The notes beneath the pieces were generated by a model. That model saw nothing but the letters and a program-made list of their open reading frames with translations, was not told the origin of the DNA and did no database searches. This document shows, piece after piece, positions 45,891 to 54,692 of a stretch of 54,692 bases of DNA. The translations under genes were made by a program, and so were the position numbers. Each line of letters starts with the position of its first letter. Positions within the stretch are counted from its first letter, which is position 1. This DNA is from an uncultured Spirochaetota bacterium (GTDB lineage Bacteria > Spirochaetota > Spirochaetia > Treponematales > UBA12059): NCBI GenBank assembly GCA_937873275.1, contig CALMRC010000084.1:1-54692 (forward strand), in the 5' to 3' direction.

Positions 45891-46019
45891 CTTGGACAGT
45901 GGTCTGTGGACGGTGGACGGAGGTAGCCACGGATCGCAGGCGGATTGAATGCCATCTCTGTTTCCATCCTCCGCGCCCTCCCCTCACTTCCGTCCACCGA
46001 CCACCGACCACCGTTCACA
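45891..46019. repeat. Heptamer-TIR element, copy 3 (hslU-flgB intergenic)
   Basis: Left arm CTTGGAC-AGTGGTC-TGTGGAC-GGTGGAC-GGAGG; right arm (reverse complement) TGTGAAC-GGTGGTC-GGTGGTC-GGTGGAC-GGAAGTG. Confidence 0.8.
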
Positions 46020-47388
46020 ATATATACTTCGCCAGATCCGGCTTCTCGAACACGTCCTTGAACCTCTCCTCCACGAAGGCCGGGGTGACGACCACCCGGG
46101 ATCCGGACTTCTCGGGGGCCGTGAAGGATACTTCCTCCAGGAGGCGCTCCATCACGGTCTGGAGCCTCCGGGCCCCGATGTTCTCCGCCTGGGAGTTGGC
46201 CCGGGCCGCGATCTCCGAGAGACGCTCGATGGCCTCGTCCTCGAAGACCAGCTCCACGCCCTCGGTGCCCAGGAGCTGGCGGTACTGCAACGTCAGGGCG
46301 TTCTCGGGCTCCGTCAGGATGCGGCGAAAATCCTGGGCGGAGAGGGCGTCCAGCTCCACCCGGATGGGGAAGCGGCCCTGGAGTTCGGGGATGAGGTCCT
46401 GGGGCTTGGAGACGTTGAAGGCCCCGGCGGCGATGAACAGGATGTGGGTCGTGTCCACAATACCGTACTTGGTGTTCACCTGGCTGCCTTCCACGATGGG
46501 AAGGATGTCCCTCTGCACGCCCTCCCGGGACACGTCGATGCCCCCCGCCCGGGCTCCCTCCCGGGTCGCCACCTTGTCGATCTCGTCGATGAAGACGATC
46601 CCCATCTCCTGCACCCGCTTGCGGGCCTCTTCCGCGACCTTGTCCGGGTCGATCAGCTTGTCCGTCTCCTCCGCCAGGAGGATGGCCCGGGCCTCCCGGA
46701 CGGTCACGGTCCGGCGCTTCTTCTTGGCCCCGAAGAGGCCCGAGATCGAGGAAAAAGCCTCCTCCATGCCCTCCATCTGCTTGCCCGCGAAGAGCTCCAG
46801 ACTGGGTCCCTGGGAGGACTGGACCAGGACCTCCACCTCCCGGTCCTCGAGCCGGCCCTCCCGCAGCATCGTCCGGAAACGTTCCCGGGTGTCGGCGCCC
46901 TCGCTCCGGGGATTCGCCACGGTGATCTGGGACACCCCCACGGGCTCGGAGGCGCTCTTGATCCCCGGCAGGAGGATGTCCAGGATCCGGTCCTCCACCC
47001 GGCGGTCCGCCTCGGCCCGTACGGACTCCAACATCTCGGACTTGACCATCTGGAAGCCCGCGGACATCAGGTCCCGGATCATGGACTCCACGTCCCGTCC
47101 GACGTAGCCGACCTCGGTGTACTTCGTGGCCTCCACCTTCAGGAACGGAGCCCCGCAGAGCTTGGCCAGGCGCCGGGCGATCTCGGTCTTTCCGACTCCG
47201 GTGGGTCCCATCATGAGGATGTTCTTCGGGGCGATCTCCTCCCGGATTTCCTCGGGGAGCTTGCGGCGGCGCATCCGGTTGCGGAGGGCGATGGCCACGG
47301 CCTTCTTGGCCTTCAACTGGCCCACGATGTAGCGGTCCAGTTCCTCCACGATCCGGGCCGGGGTGAGCCGGGAAAAATCGTCCGTCAC
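46015..47388 (-). CDS. hslU: HslUV ATPase subunit HslU
   Basis: [66 protein letters not shown]. Confidence 0.97.
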   Translation of the reverse strand: MTDDFSRLTPARIVEELDRYIVGQLKAKKAVAIALRNRMRRRKLPEEIREEIAPKNILMMGPTGVGKTEIARRLAKLCGAPFLKVEATKYTEVGYVGRDVESMIRDLMSAGFQMVKSEMLESVRAEADRRVEDRILDILLPGIKSASEPVGVSQITVANPRSEGADTRERFRTMLREGRLEDREVEVLVQSSQGPSLELFAGKQMEGMEEAFSSISGLFGAKKKRRTVTVREARAILLAEETDKLIDPDKVAEEARKRVQEMGIVFIDEIDKVATREGARAGGIDVSREGVQRDILPIVEGSQVNTKYGIVDTTHILFIAAGAFNVSKPQDLIPELQGRFPIRVELDALSAQDFRRILTEPENALTLQYRQLLGTEGVELVFEDEAIERLSEIAARANSQAENIGARRLQTVMERLLEEVSFTAPEKSGSRVVVTPAFVEERFKDVFEKPDLAKYIL

Positions 47389-47918
47389 GGCAGCTCCTCC
47401 ACGGTCACCTGGGCGTTGGTGTAGATGCAGATCCCCGCGGCGATGCCCAGGGAGCGCCGGGCGATCTCCGCGGCGGACAGGTCCCCGCCGTCCAGGTAAG
47501 CCAGGGCGGCGGCGTAGGCGTAGGGTCCTCCGGATCCGATGGCGATGACGCTCTCCGCGGGCTCGATGACGTCCCCGGTCCCGGACAAAAGGAGGGTCTT
47601 CTCCGCGTCCGCCACCAGGAGGAGGGCTTCCAGACGGCGGAGCATCTTGTCGGTCCGCCAGTCCTTGGCCAGCTCCACCGCGGCCCGGGTCAGGTCCCCG
47701 GAGTACTCCTTGATCTTGGTCTCGAAATGGTCGAAGAGGGTGAAGGCGTCCGCGGTGGCCCCCGCGAATCCGACCAGGACCTTCCCGTCGTGGATCTTGC
47801 GAACCTTGCGGGCGTTGCTCTTCATGACCGTCGCGCCCATGGTCACCTGGCCGTCCCCGGCCATGGCCACCTTCCCTCCCCGCCGCACCGCGAGGACCGT
47901 GGTAGATCGTATCTTCAT
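47385..47918 (-). CDS. hslV: HslUV peptidase subunit HslV
   Basis: [37 protein letters not shown]; start ATG 47918. Confidence 0.96.
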   Translation of the reverse strand: MKIRSTTVLAVRRGGKVAMAGDGQVTMGATVMKSNARKVRKIHDGKVLVGFAGATADAFTLFDHFETKIKEYSGDLTRAAVELAKDWRTDKMLRRLEALLLVADAEKTLLLSGTGDVIEPAESVIAIGSGGPYAYAAALAYLDGGDLSAAEIARRSLGIAAGICIYTNAQVTVEELP

Positions 47919-48811
47919 CGTCCGCTCCCGTGAGGATGAGCCCGCTCGTAGACTTCCCGCAGGCGTTTCAGGTCCACGTGGGTGTAGACCTGGGTCGTCG
48001 ATATGTTGGCGTGCCCCAGGAGTTCCTGGACCACCCGGATGTCCGCACCCCGCCCGACCAGGTGGGTCGCGAAGGAGTGCCGGAATGCGTGGGGGGAGAT
48101 CCGCTTGCCCAGCCCCAGGATCGCGGCCCGCCGGTCCAGGAGCCAGGCGATCCCCCGGGTCGTCAGGCGGCTTCCCCGGGCGTTCACGAACAGCCAGGGG
48201 CCGTCCTTCCCGGCCTTGGCGGCCCGGTAGGGCAGCCACGCCGCCAGGGCCTCGCGGGCGGAATCGGCCAGGAACACCACCCGCTCCTTGCGCCCCTTGC
48301 CCGTCACCCGGGCGGAGCCCTTGGCGAGGTCCACGTCCGCGAGCCGCAGCCCGGCGACTTCGGAGACGCGGCACCCCGTGCTGTACAAGAGCTCCAGGAG
48401 GGCCCGGTCCCGTACCTCCGCGAAATCGCTCCCCGAAGCGGAGTCGATCAGCTCGCCCATCTCGTCCTCGAAGAGGAACCGGGGCAGGGGCCGGCCCGCG
48501 GGGAGTCCCTCCACGTCCCGGGCGGGATCCGTGCCGGAGCCCGCCGGGCCCGGGAAGCGCTGGAAGTATCGGTACAGCCCCTTGACCGCGGACAGGGCGC
48601 GGTTCACCGAGGAGGCCGCGAATCCCGCCTGGACCCGGGCGGCCATGAAGCCCCGGACGTCCTGGGTCGCGGCCTCCTCGGGATCCCGGCCCCTCGACGC
48701 CAGGTAGGCTTCCCAGGAGGCCAGGTCGTTCCCGTAGGATTCCACGGTGCGGGGCGAGAGGTTGCGAACGGCGGCCAGGTAGGCCAGGTAGGCCTCAATC
48801 CTCCGGTGCAT
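47915..48811 (-). CDS. xerC: Tyrosine recombinase XerC
   Basis: [62 protein letters not shown]. Confidence 0.92.
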   Translation of the reverse strand: MHRRIEAYLAYLAAVRNLSPRTVESYGNDLASWEAYLASRGRDPEEAATQDVRGFMAARVQAGFAASSVNRALSAVKGLYRYFQRFPGPAGSGTDPARDVEGLPAGRPLPRFLFEDEMGELIDSASGSDFAEVRDRALLELLYSTGCRVSEVAGLRLADVDLAKGSARVTGKGRKERVVFLADSAREALAAWLPYRAAKAGKDGPWLFVNARGSRLTTRGIAWLLDRRAAILGLGKRISPHAFRHSFATHLVGRGADIRVVQELLGHANISTTQVYTHVDLKRLREVYERAHPHGSGR

Positions 48812-51020
48812 GCTCGTCCTCCTGGGAATGCAGGTAGTCGCACTGGGGATTGATGCAGGCCTTGTAGGGACCCCGCTTCTTGTCGTACCGCTCCACCAGG
48901 AACTGTCCGCACTTGGGGCAGTTCGTGTGGGTGGGCTTGTAGTAGGTCAGGAAGTCGCATTCCGGGTACCGGGTGCAGCCGTAGAACTCCCGGCCCCGGC
49001 CCCCCGCCTTCCGCCGGGCCACGATCTCGCCCCCGCAGCCCGGGCGGGGACACTTGGCCAGGGGGATGGACCGGGTGTTCCGGCACTCGGGGAAGCCCGT
49101 GCAGGCCAGGAAGAACCCGAAGCGCCCGAGCTTCTTGACCATGGGCTTGCCGCACTTCTCGCAGACGATGTCCCTGGCCTCGTCCAGGCGCCCCCGCAGG
49201 GACTCCAGGCTCTCCATGAGCTCGTCCACCCGCTTCTTGAAGGGGCCGTAGAAGTCGCGGATGGCGCCCACCCAGTCCCGGCGCTCGTCCTCCACGTGGT
49301 CCAGCATCTCCTCCATGCCCGCGGTGAATCCCACGTCCACGACGGTCGGGAAGGAATCCACCAGGATCTCGTTGATCATCCGGCCCAGGGTGGTGGGCGC
49401 CAGCTGCCGGTTCTCCCGGGTGACGTAGTACCGCTCCAGGAGGACCGAGATGATGGGGGCGTAGGTGGACGGCCGACCGATCCCCTTCTCCTCCAGGATC
49501 CGGATGATGGAGGCGTCCGTGAAACGGGAAGGCCCCTGGGTGAAATGCTGGGACCGCTCGAGGGCCTCCACCTTGAGGACCTCGCCGATCGCCATGTCCG
49601 GAAGGAGGGTTTCCTTGTCCTCCTTGGTGGTCGAGATCTTGAGGACCTTGTAGAAGCCCTTCTCCACGACCCGGGAGGCGTTCACCCGGAAGATGCCCTG
49701 TCCGGCGCCGATGTCCAGGGCGAGGGACCGTACCTTCGCGTTGGTCATCTGGCAGGACACGAAGCGCTCCCAGATCAGGGTGTACAGCCGGAGCTGGTCC
49801 TTGGTCAGGTGGTCCTTCACGGAATCCGGGGTGTACTCCACCGTGGTCGGGCGGATCGCCTCGTGGGCGTCCTGGGCCTTCGTGTCCGTCTTGTAGACGA
49901 TCGGCTCCGCCGGGAGCTCCGCGGGGAAGTGCTGGCCGATGTAGCGCCGGGCGTCGTCCAGGGCGGTCTGGGAGAGGCGCACGGAATCGGTGCGCATGTA
50001 GGTGATCAGGCCGATGCGGGTGGATCCGATATTGACGCCCTCGTAGAGCTGCTGGGCGATCTGCATGGTCTTCTTGCTGGTGAATCCCAGGCGGTTGGCC
50101 GCGGTCTGCTGGAGCTTGGAGGTCGTGAAGGGCGGCTTGGGCCGGAGGGTCTTGTCGGTCTCCCGGATGTCCCGGACCGAGGCCTCCGCGTCCCGGAGGG
50201 TTTCCTCGATCTCCCGCACCGCGGCCTCGTCCTTGAGCTCGGGCTTCTCGCCCTTCCACTGGACGAGCTCCCCCGTGAAGACGTGGCGGCCCTTGCGGAA
50301 CGTCGCCTCCAGGGTCCAGAACTCCTCGGGAAGGAAGGACTCCACCTCCGACTCGCGCTCGCAGATGAGACGGAGGGCAACGGACTGGACCCGGCCCGCG
50401 GAAAGGCCGTTCTTCACCTTCTTCCACAGGAGGGGGGACAGGTGGTAGCCCACCAGGCGGTCCAGGACGCGGCGAGCCTTCTGGGCGTTCACCCGGGACA
50501 GGTCGATCTCCCGGGGATGGCCCACGGCCTCCCGGATGGCCGGGGGAGTGATCTCGTTGAATTCGATCCTGCGGATCGCCAGCTCCGGGTCCTTGGCCAG
50601 GAGGGCGTTCCGGATGTGGAAGGAGATGGCCTCCCCCTCCCGGTCCGGGTCCGATGCCAGAAGGACGGTCCGGTTCTTCTTGGCCGCCTTCTGGAGTTCC
50701 TTGAGGAGTTTGGCCTTGCCCCGGATGGTCAAGTACTCGGGTTCGAAGTCGCGGCTCACGTCGATTCCAAGCCGGGACTTGGGCAGGTCGATCAGGTGGC
50801 CCATGGAGGCGAGGACCGTGTAGCTGCCGCCCAGGTACTTCTCGATCGTCTTGGCCTTGGCCGGGGACTCCACGATGACCAGGGTTCCGCTCCGCTTCTT
50901 CGCGGCCTTGGACTTGGCCGCCGCCTTCTTCCTGGGCGCGGTCTTGGCCTTGGCTCCCGCCCGTTCCGCGGCGGAGACCGCCGTCGAGGTCGTTTCCGTA
51001 TTCGCCATGTCGCTCACCAT
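48795..51020 (-). CDS. topA: DNA topoisomerase I (start may be 51008)
   Basis: LVIVESPAKAKTIEKYLGGSYTVLASMGHLIDLP; YMRTDS active site; C-terminal zinc ribbons. Confidence 0.96.
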   Translation of the reverse strand: MVSDMANTETTSTAVSAAERAGAKAKTAPRKKAAAKSKAAKKRSGTLVIVESPAKAKTIEKYLGGSYTVLASMGHLIDLPKSRLGIDVSRDFEPEYLTIRGKAKLLKELQKAAKKNRTVLLASDPDREGEAISFHIRNALLAKDPELAIRRIEFNEITPPAIREAVGHPREIDLSRVNAQKARRVLDRLVGYHLSPLLWKKVKNGLSAGRVQSVALRLICERESEVESFLPEEFWTLEATFRKGRHVFTGELVQWKGEKPELKDEAAVREIEETLRDAEASVRDIRETDKTLRPKPPFTTSKLQQTAANRLGFTSKKTMQIAQQLYEGVNIGSTRIGLITYMRTDSVRLSQTALDDARRYIGQHFPAELPAEPIVYKTDTKAQDAHEAIRPTTVEYTPDSVKDHLTKDQLRLYTLIWERFVSCQMTNAKVRSLALDIGAGQGIFRVNASRVVEKGFYKVLKISTTKEDKETLLPDMAIGEVLKVEALERSQHFTQGPSRFTDASIIRILEEKGIGRPSTYAPIISVLLERYYVTRENRQLAPTTLGRMINEILVDSFPTVVDVGFTAGMEEMLDHVEDERRDWVGAIRDFYGPFKKRVDELMESLESLRGRLDEARDIVCEKCGKPMVKKLGRFGFFLACTGFPECRNTRSIPLAKCPRPGCGGEIVARRKAGGRGREFYGCTRYPECDFLTYYKPTHTNCPKCGQFLVERYDKKRGPYKACINPQCDYLHSQEDEHAPED

Positions 51021-51997
51021 CCTCGCTCCGTCGTCTCCGCGAACAGGCTTCCGTCCGCCGCGGCGTATCTTCTCTCGGGGTCCTTCCCCCATTCCTCGGC
51101 CAGGTCCGCGAGCCCCGCCACCGCCGGCGCCCCTTCCGCGTGGAGCCGCGCGCAGCCCTCGGACCGGGGTCCCTCCAGACAGGCCTGCGCCACCAGCACG
51201 TCCCTCCCCTCCTCCAGGGCGAAGTCCGCGGTGATGAGGGCGCCGGATTCCCGGGGCGCCTCCACGACCAGGACCGCCCGGCAGAGCCCCGCCAGGATTC
51301 GGTTGCGCTCCGGGAAATGGTACCGCAGGGGTTCCGTGCCCGGGGGATACTCCGACAGGAGGCCTCCCCCGTTCTTCACCATCCGGACGGCCAATTCGCG
51401 GTTCCGGGGCGGGTAGACGGAATCGATCCCGCAGCCCAGGACCGCCCAGGTCCGGCCCCCGGCGTCCAGGGCGCCCCGATGGCAGGCCGCGTCGATCCCC
51501 CGGGCCAGCCCGGACAGGACCGGGATCCCGTACCCCGCGGCCTCGGACGCCAGGCGTCCGGCTTCCGCCAGGCCCCGGCCCGTGGGATAGCGGGTTCCCA
51601 CCATCCCAAGGAGGGGCTGCTCCGGATCCGGCAGGGAACCGCGGTAGTACACCAGGAAGGGGGGCCGGGAGTTTTCCCGGAGGACCGGGGGGTAGTCCGG
51701 ATCCCCGAAGGCGCGGAACCCCGCGCCGGCGGCGTCCAGCCATTCCAGGTCCCGTTCCGCCCGAGACTCCCAGGTCTCGGGAGTCCAGGACAGGGAGCCC
51801 TCCCCGCCGGCACCGCGGGGGCGGGAACGGGGTCCCAGCCGCCGTCCCAGGATTCGCTCGAGCCGTTCCGGGGAAAGTACTGACAGCCCCGCCTCGGGGT
51901 CAAGGACGGAATCCAGCCGTATCTTGTCCCGGGCCCGGAGGAAGGGCACGCGGTCCAGGGCGAGGCGGAACCGCCTACGGTCTCGGTTTTCCTTCAT
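51014..51997 (-). CDS. dprA: DNA processing protein DprA/Smf
   Basis: PPFLVYYRGSLPDPEQPLLGMVGTRYPTGRG...SGLARGIDAACHRGALDAGGRTWAVLGCGIDSVYPPRNREL. Confidence 0.94.
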   Translation of the reverse strand: MKENRDRRRFRLALDRVPFLRARDKIRLDSVLDPEAGLSVLSPERLERILGRRLGPRSRPRGAGGEGSLSWTPETWESRAERDLEWLDAAGAGFRAFGDPDYPPVLRENSRPPFLVYYRGSLPDPEQPLLGMVGTRYPTGRGLAEAGRLASEAAGYGIPVLSGLARGIDAACHRGALDAGGRTWAVLGCGIDSVYPPRNRELAVRMVKNGGGLLSEYPPGTEPLRYHFPERNRILAGLCRAVLVVEAPRESGALITADFALEEGRDVLVAQACLEGPRSEGCARLHAEGAPAVAGLADLAEEWGKDPERRYAAADGSLFAETTERGW

Positions 51998-52718
51998 ACA
52001 GCAGGTCCAGCACGATCTTCTTGTTCTCCTCCGCCTGGTTCCGTTTTTCCTCCACCTTGGTGGTGGCCAGGATGGAATCGTAGAGGTTCGCGGCGTCCTC
52101 CAGGCGGCCCTCGGTATAGCGCACCCGTGCCAGAAGGAACATAGCGTCCACGTTCCGGGTCTCGATCGACAGCAGGCGGGTCAGGTAGGGACCCGCGTCC
52201 TCGGGCCGGTCCATGTCGAAGACGTAGAGCACCGCGAGGGCGTACAGGGCGCGGCCGTACCGGGGATTGAACTCCAGGGCCCGGAGGTAGGCCGCCTCCG
52301 CGGAGGCCAGCCGTTCCGCCCGTAGGGCCTGGGTGGCGAGCCCGCCCACGGAATCGATCTTGGCCTGGTAGGAAAGCCCCAGGCCGATCGTGTAGTAGAG
52401 GCCCGTGTTGTCCGGGAAGTACCGCAGTGCCTCCTTGGCCGCCTCGTACGCCTCGATGTACATCTTCCGTTCCATGTACCGGACCGAGAGGAGCCGCCAG
52501 TACGTCCCGACGCGTTCGGTGGCCTCGATCGTCCGGTCCGCCTCCCGGGAGTACTCCGCGATCCCCTTCTTGAGGTCCTCGATCGTGGAAGGCGGAGCTC
52601 CCTTGGTGCTCCTCTCCTCCAGGTCGAATATCTTCTTGAGGTCCAAGTCTCCGCCGCAGGACGAGAGGAGGACGGGGACGGCCAGGAGCAGGACGACGGC
52701 CACGTTGGTTCTTTTCAT
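51975..52718 (-). CDS. TPR-containing lipoprotein
   Basis: Lipobox-like LLSSC after signal peptide; TPR-like repeats AEAAYLRALEFNPRYGRALYALAVLY. Confidence 0.75.
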   Translation of the reverse strand: MKRTNVAVVLLLAVPVLLSSCGGDLDLKKIFDLEERSTKGAPPSTIEDLKKGIAEYSREADRTIEATERVGTYWRLLSVRYMERKMYIEAYEAAKEALRYFPDNTGLYYTIGLGLSYQAKIDSVGGLATQALRAERLASAEAAYLRALEFNPRYGRALYALAVLYVFDMDRPEDAGPYLTRLLSIETRNVDAMFLLARVRYTEGRLEDAANLYDSILATTKVEEKRNQAEENKKIVLDLLYEGKPRP

Positions 52719-52789
52719 CAGCTCTCTCCTCCCTTCCTACGTCCGTTCCGGTCCGGGGCGCTTGCGTCGGGCCGACTTGGACCACCGGT

Positions 52790-53668
52790 TCAGCGTCTCG
52801 GAAAATACTCCCGGTGAAGATCCCCCAGGGCTTCCGGATCCACGTGGGTGTAGATCTGGGTCGTGGCGATGTCCGAATGCCCCAGGAGCTCCTGCACCGT
52901 CCTCAGGTCCGCCCCCCCGGCCAGGAGGTGGGTGGCGAAGGAGTGGCGCAGGGTATGCACCTTGCCTTCGACCCCGGACAGGTCGCGGGCCTGGGAAAAC
53001 CGCTTCCACACCCCCTTGCGGGAGATGCCCTTGCCTAGATGGTTCAGGAAGACCCGGTCGCTCCTGCGACCCTTCGCCAGGGCGGGCCGGGCCGTGTCGA
53101 GGTAGAGGGCCAGCCACCGGGCGGCGTTCTCCCCGAAGGGCACGATTCGTTCCTTGCGCCGCTTGCCGGTTACCCGGATCATCCGTTCCTTCAGGAATAG
53201 GGAATCGAAGGTCAGGCCCGCGGCCTCGCTGATCCGAAGCCCGCAGGAATAGATCAGCTCGAAGAGGGCCCGGTCCCGGACTCCCCCCGGATCGGACACG
53301 TCGATGCTGGCCAGGAGCCGCTCGATCTGTTCCAGGGCCAGGACGTCCGGCAGGGCCCGTTCCAGCCGGGGAGTCTCGATGAGCTCCGAAGGGTCGTCCG
53401 CCCGCAGGTTCTCCAGCCGGAGGAACCGGAACAGGGACCGGACGCTGGAAACGACCCGGGCCATCGTCGTGGAGGACAGGCCCGCGCTCCGGCGCTCCAC
53501 CAGGTACTCCAGGAGCTCCCGGGGGCTTACCGACGACAGTCCGGTCCCCCGTTCCGCAAGACGCTGGGCCAGGCTCCGGGCTTCCCGGAGGTAGACCTCC
53601 GCCGTCAGGGGGCTTCGCCGTCGGGCCGTCAGGAGGTAGGCCCGATACCGCTCGAGGAGGTCGTCCAC
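52790..53668 (-). CDS. xerD: Tyrosine recombinase XerD-like
   Basis: [69 protein letters not shown]. Confidence 0.85.
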   Translation of the reverse strand: MDDLLERYRAYLLTARRRSPLTAEVYLREARSLAQRLAERGTGLSSVSPRELLEYLVERRSAGLSSTTMARVVSSVRSLFRFLRLENLRADDPSELIETPRLERALPDVLALEQIERLLASIDVSDPGGVRDRALFELIYSCGLRISEAAGLTFDSLFLKERMIRVTGKRRKERIVPFGENAARWLALYLDTARPALAKGRRSDRVFLNHLGKGISRKGVWKRFSQARDLSGVEGKVHTLRHSFATHLLAGGADLRTVQELLGHSDIATTQIYTHVDPEALGDLHREYFPRR

Positions 53669-53672
53669 GCGG

Positions 53673-54692
53673 CTAGGCCTCGTTCCTGTCGGACTGGTAC
53701 CTCCGGTCCCGGAGGACCGTGGGAATGTCGAGTTCGTCCGTCGGATCGTTGCGCCCCAGGAGGTACTGCTTCTTCTGTGCCGGGGCTTCGGTGATGCGCT
53801 TCCACTCGTCCGGGGTCAGGTAGTCCTCCGCTCCCCGCCGGGATTCCTGGCGGATCGGGGCGTCCGGCTTGAGGGACCGCTGGAACCCCGTGGCGATCAC
53901 GGTCACCCGGACCTCGTCCCCCAGGGAATCGTCGTGGACCACGCCCGGGATGATGAGGGCGTCGGGGTCCGCGTTCTCGGAGATGATGTTCACGATCTCC
54001 TGGAACTCCGTCAGGGAGAGGTCCTCCCCTCCGGACACGTTGATAAGGATGCTCCGGGCCCCGTCGATCCTCGCGTCCTCCAGCAAGGGATTGGAGATGG
54101 CCTTTTCCGCGGCCTCCACGGCCCGGTTGTCCCCGGAGGCGGTGCCGATCCCCATGATCGCGTCGCCCTTGCCCTCCATCACGGTGCGGACGTCCGCGAA
54201 GTCGATGTTGATCTCCCCCGCGATGGTGATGAGGTCCGAGATGCCCTGGACCCCCTGGCGAAGGACGTCGTCCGCGAAGCGGAAGGCGTCCAGGATCGGC
54301 GTGCGGCGCTCCACCACCTTGAGCAGGTGCTGGTTGGGGATGACGATGAGGGTGTCCACCGCCTGGCGGAGCTTCTCGATCCCCTCCTCCGCGATCCGGG
54401 CCTTCACGCGCCCCTCGAAGTCGAAGGGTCGGGTGACGACCCCCACGGTGAGGGCCCCGGAGTCCCGGGCGATCTGGGCGATGACCGGGGCGGATCCCGT
54501 TCCCGTGCCGCCTCCCATGCCCGCGGTCACGAAGACCATGTCGGCGCCCTTCACGGCCTGTGCGATGGCTTCCCGGTCCTCCAGGGCCGCCTTTTCCCCC
54601 ACTTCCGGCTTGCCCCCGGCACCCAGCCCGTGGGTGACCTTGGTTCCCAGTCCCAGGCGCACGGGGGCCCGGGAATTGTTCAAGGCCTGAAG
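53673..54692 (-). CDS. ftsZ: Cell division protein FtsZ (N-terminus beyond window)
   Basis: [42 protein letters not shown]; reading frame open to window edge. Confidence 0.97.
   Translation of the reverse strand, partial: LQALNNSRAPVRLGLGTKVTHGLGAGGKPEVGEKAALEDREAIAQAVKGADMVFVTAGMGGGTGTGSAPVIAQIARDSGALTVGVVTRPFDFEGRVKARIAEEGIEKLRQAVDTLIVIPNQHLLKVVERRTPILDAFRFADDVLRQGVQGISDLITIAGEINIDFADVRTVMEGKGDAIMGIGTASGDNRAVEAAEKAISNPLLEDARIDGARSILINVSGGEDLSLTEFQEIVNIISENADPDALIIPGVVHDDSLGDEVRVTVIATGFQRSLKPDAPIRQESRRGAEDYLTPDEWKRITEAPAQKKQYLLGRNDPTDELDIPTVLRDRRYQSDRNEA

Noticed and set aside
45797-46018. Small proteins at 45797..46018 and 45778..46011 (-)
   Set aside because: They are translations of heptamer element copy 3, lie in a gap between hslU and flgB, and have no coding signature.
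47915-48811. XerC/XerD genes as prophage or integrative-element integrases
   Set aside because: Both are embedded in conserved housekeeping order (ftsZ, dprA, topA, hslV), with no attachment-site-like repeats or phage genes nearby.

Overview
High-GC chromosomal window, almost certainly from a spirochaete. Markers are FliY, FlbB, FlbD and FapA, plus the order ftsZ-xerD-TPR-dprA-topA-xerC-hslV-hslU-flgB..., which resembles the Borrelia/Treponema motility region. Left third: housekeeping genes (rho, rpmE, rdgB, nrnA, nth, recQ, pgi, murG, cvpA, holB), an NtrB/NtrC-type two-component pair, and a PilZ-domain operon. The rest is a minus-strand motility cluster: fliE/F/G/H/I/J, flbB, fliK, flgD, flgE, flbD, motA/B, fliL, fliM, fliY, fliO/P/Q/R, flhB/A/F/G, fliA and fapA. 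The fliA operon ends in an atypical Hsp70 and a J-domain/HEAT protein. No phage, transposase, CRISPR array or RNA gene was recognised. The two strongest non-routine signals are: (1) three ~128-129 bp intergenic elements (34713-34840, 44430-44558, 45891-46019) whose inverted termini are each four tandem heptamers of consensus GGTGGAC/GGTGAAC/GGTAAAC, each abutting an upstream stop codon; and (2) an apparently perfect sigma-54 core promoter (TGGCACG-N4-TTGC) 37 bp upstream of a divergent sigma-70-like gene, in a window that also encodes a GAFTGA-type sigma-54 activator. Also notable: an apparent CTG start for fliO, a 19-bp-arm hairpin between fliY and fliO, a shared TTTCGCCGATC promoter-like motif upstream of flgB and fliL, and a translationally coupled Hsp70/J-protein pair in the fliA operon. 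All homology calls come from motif recognition without database searches.
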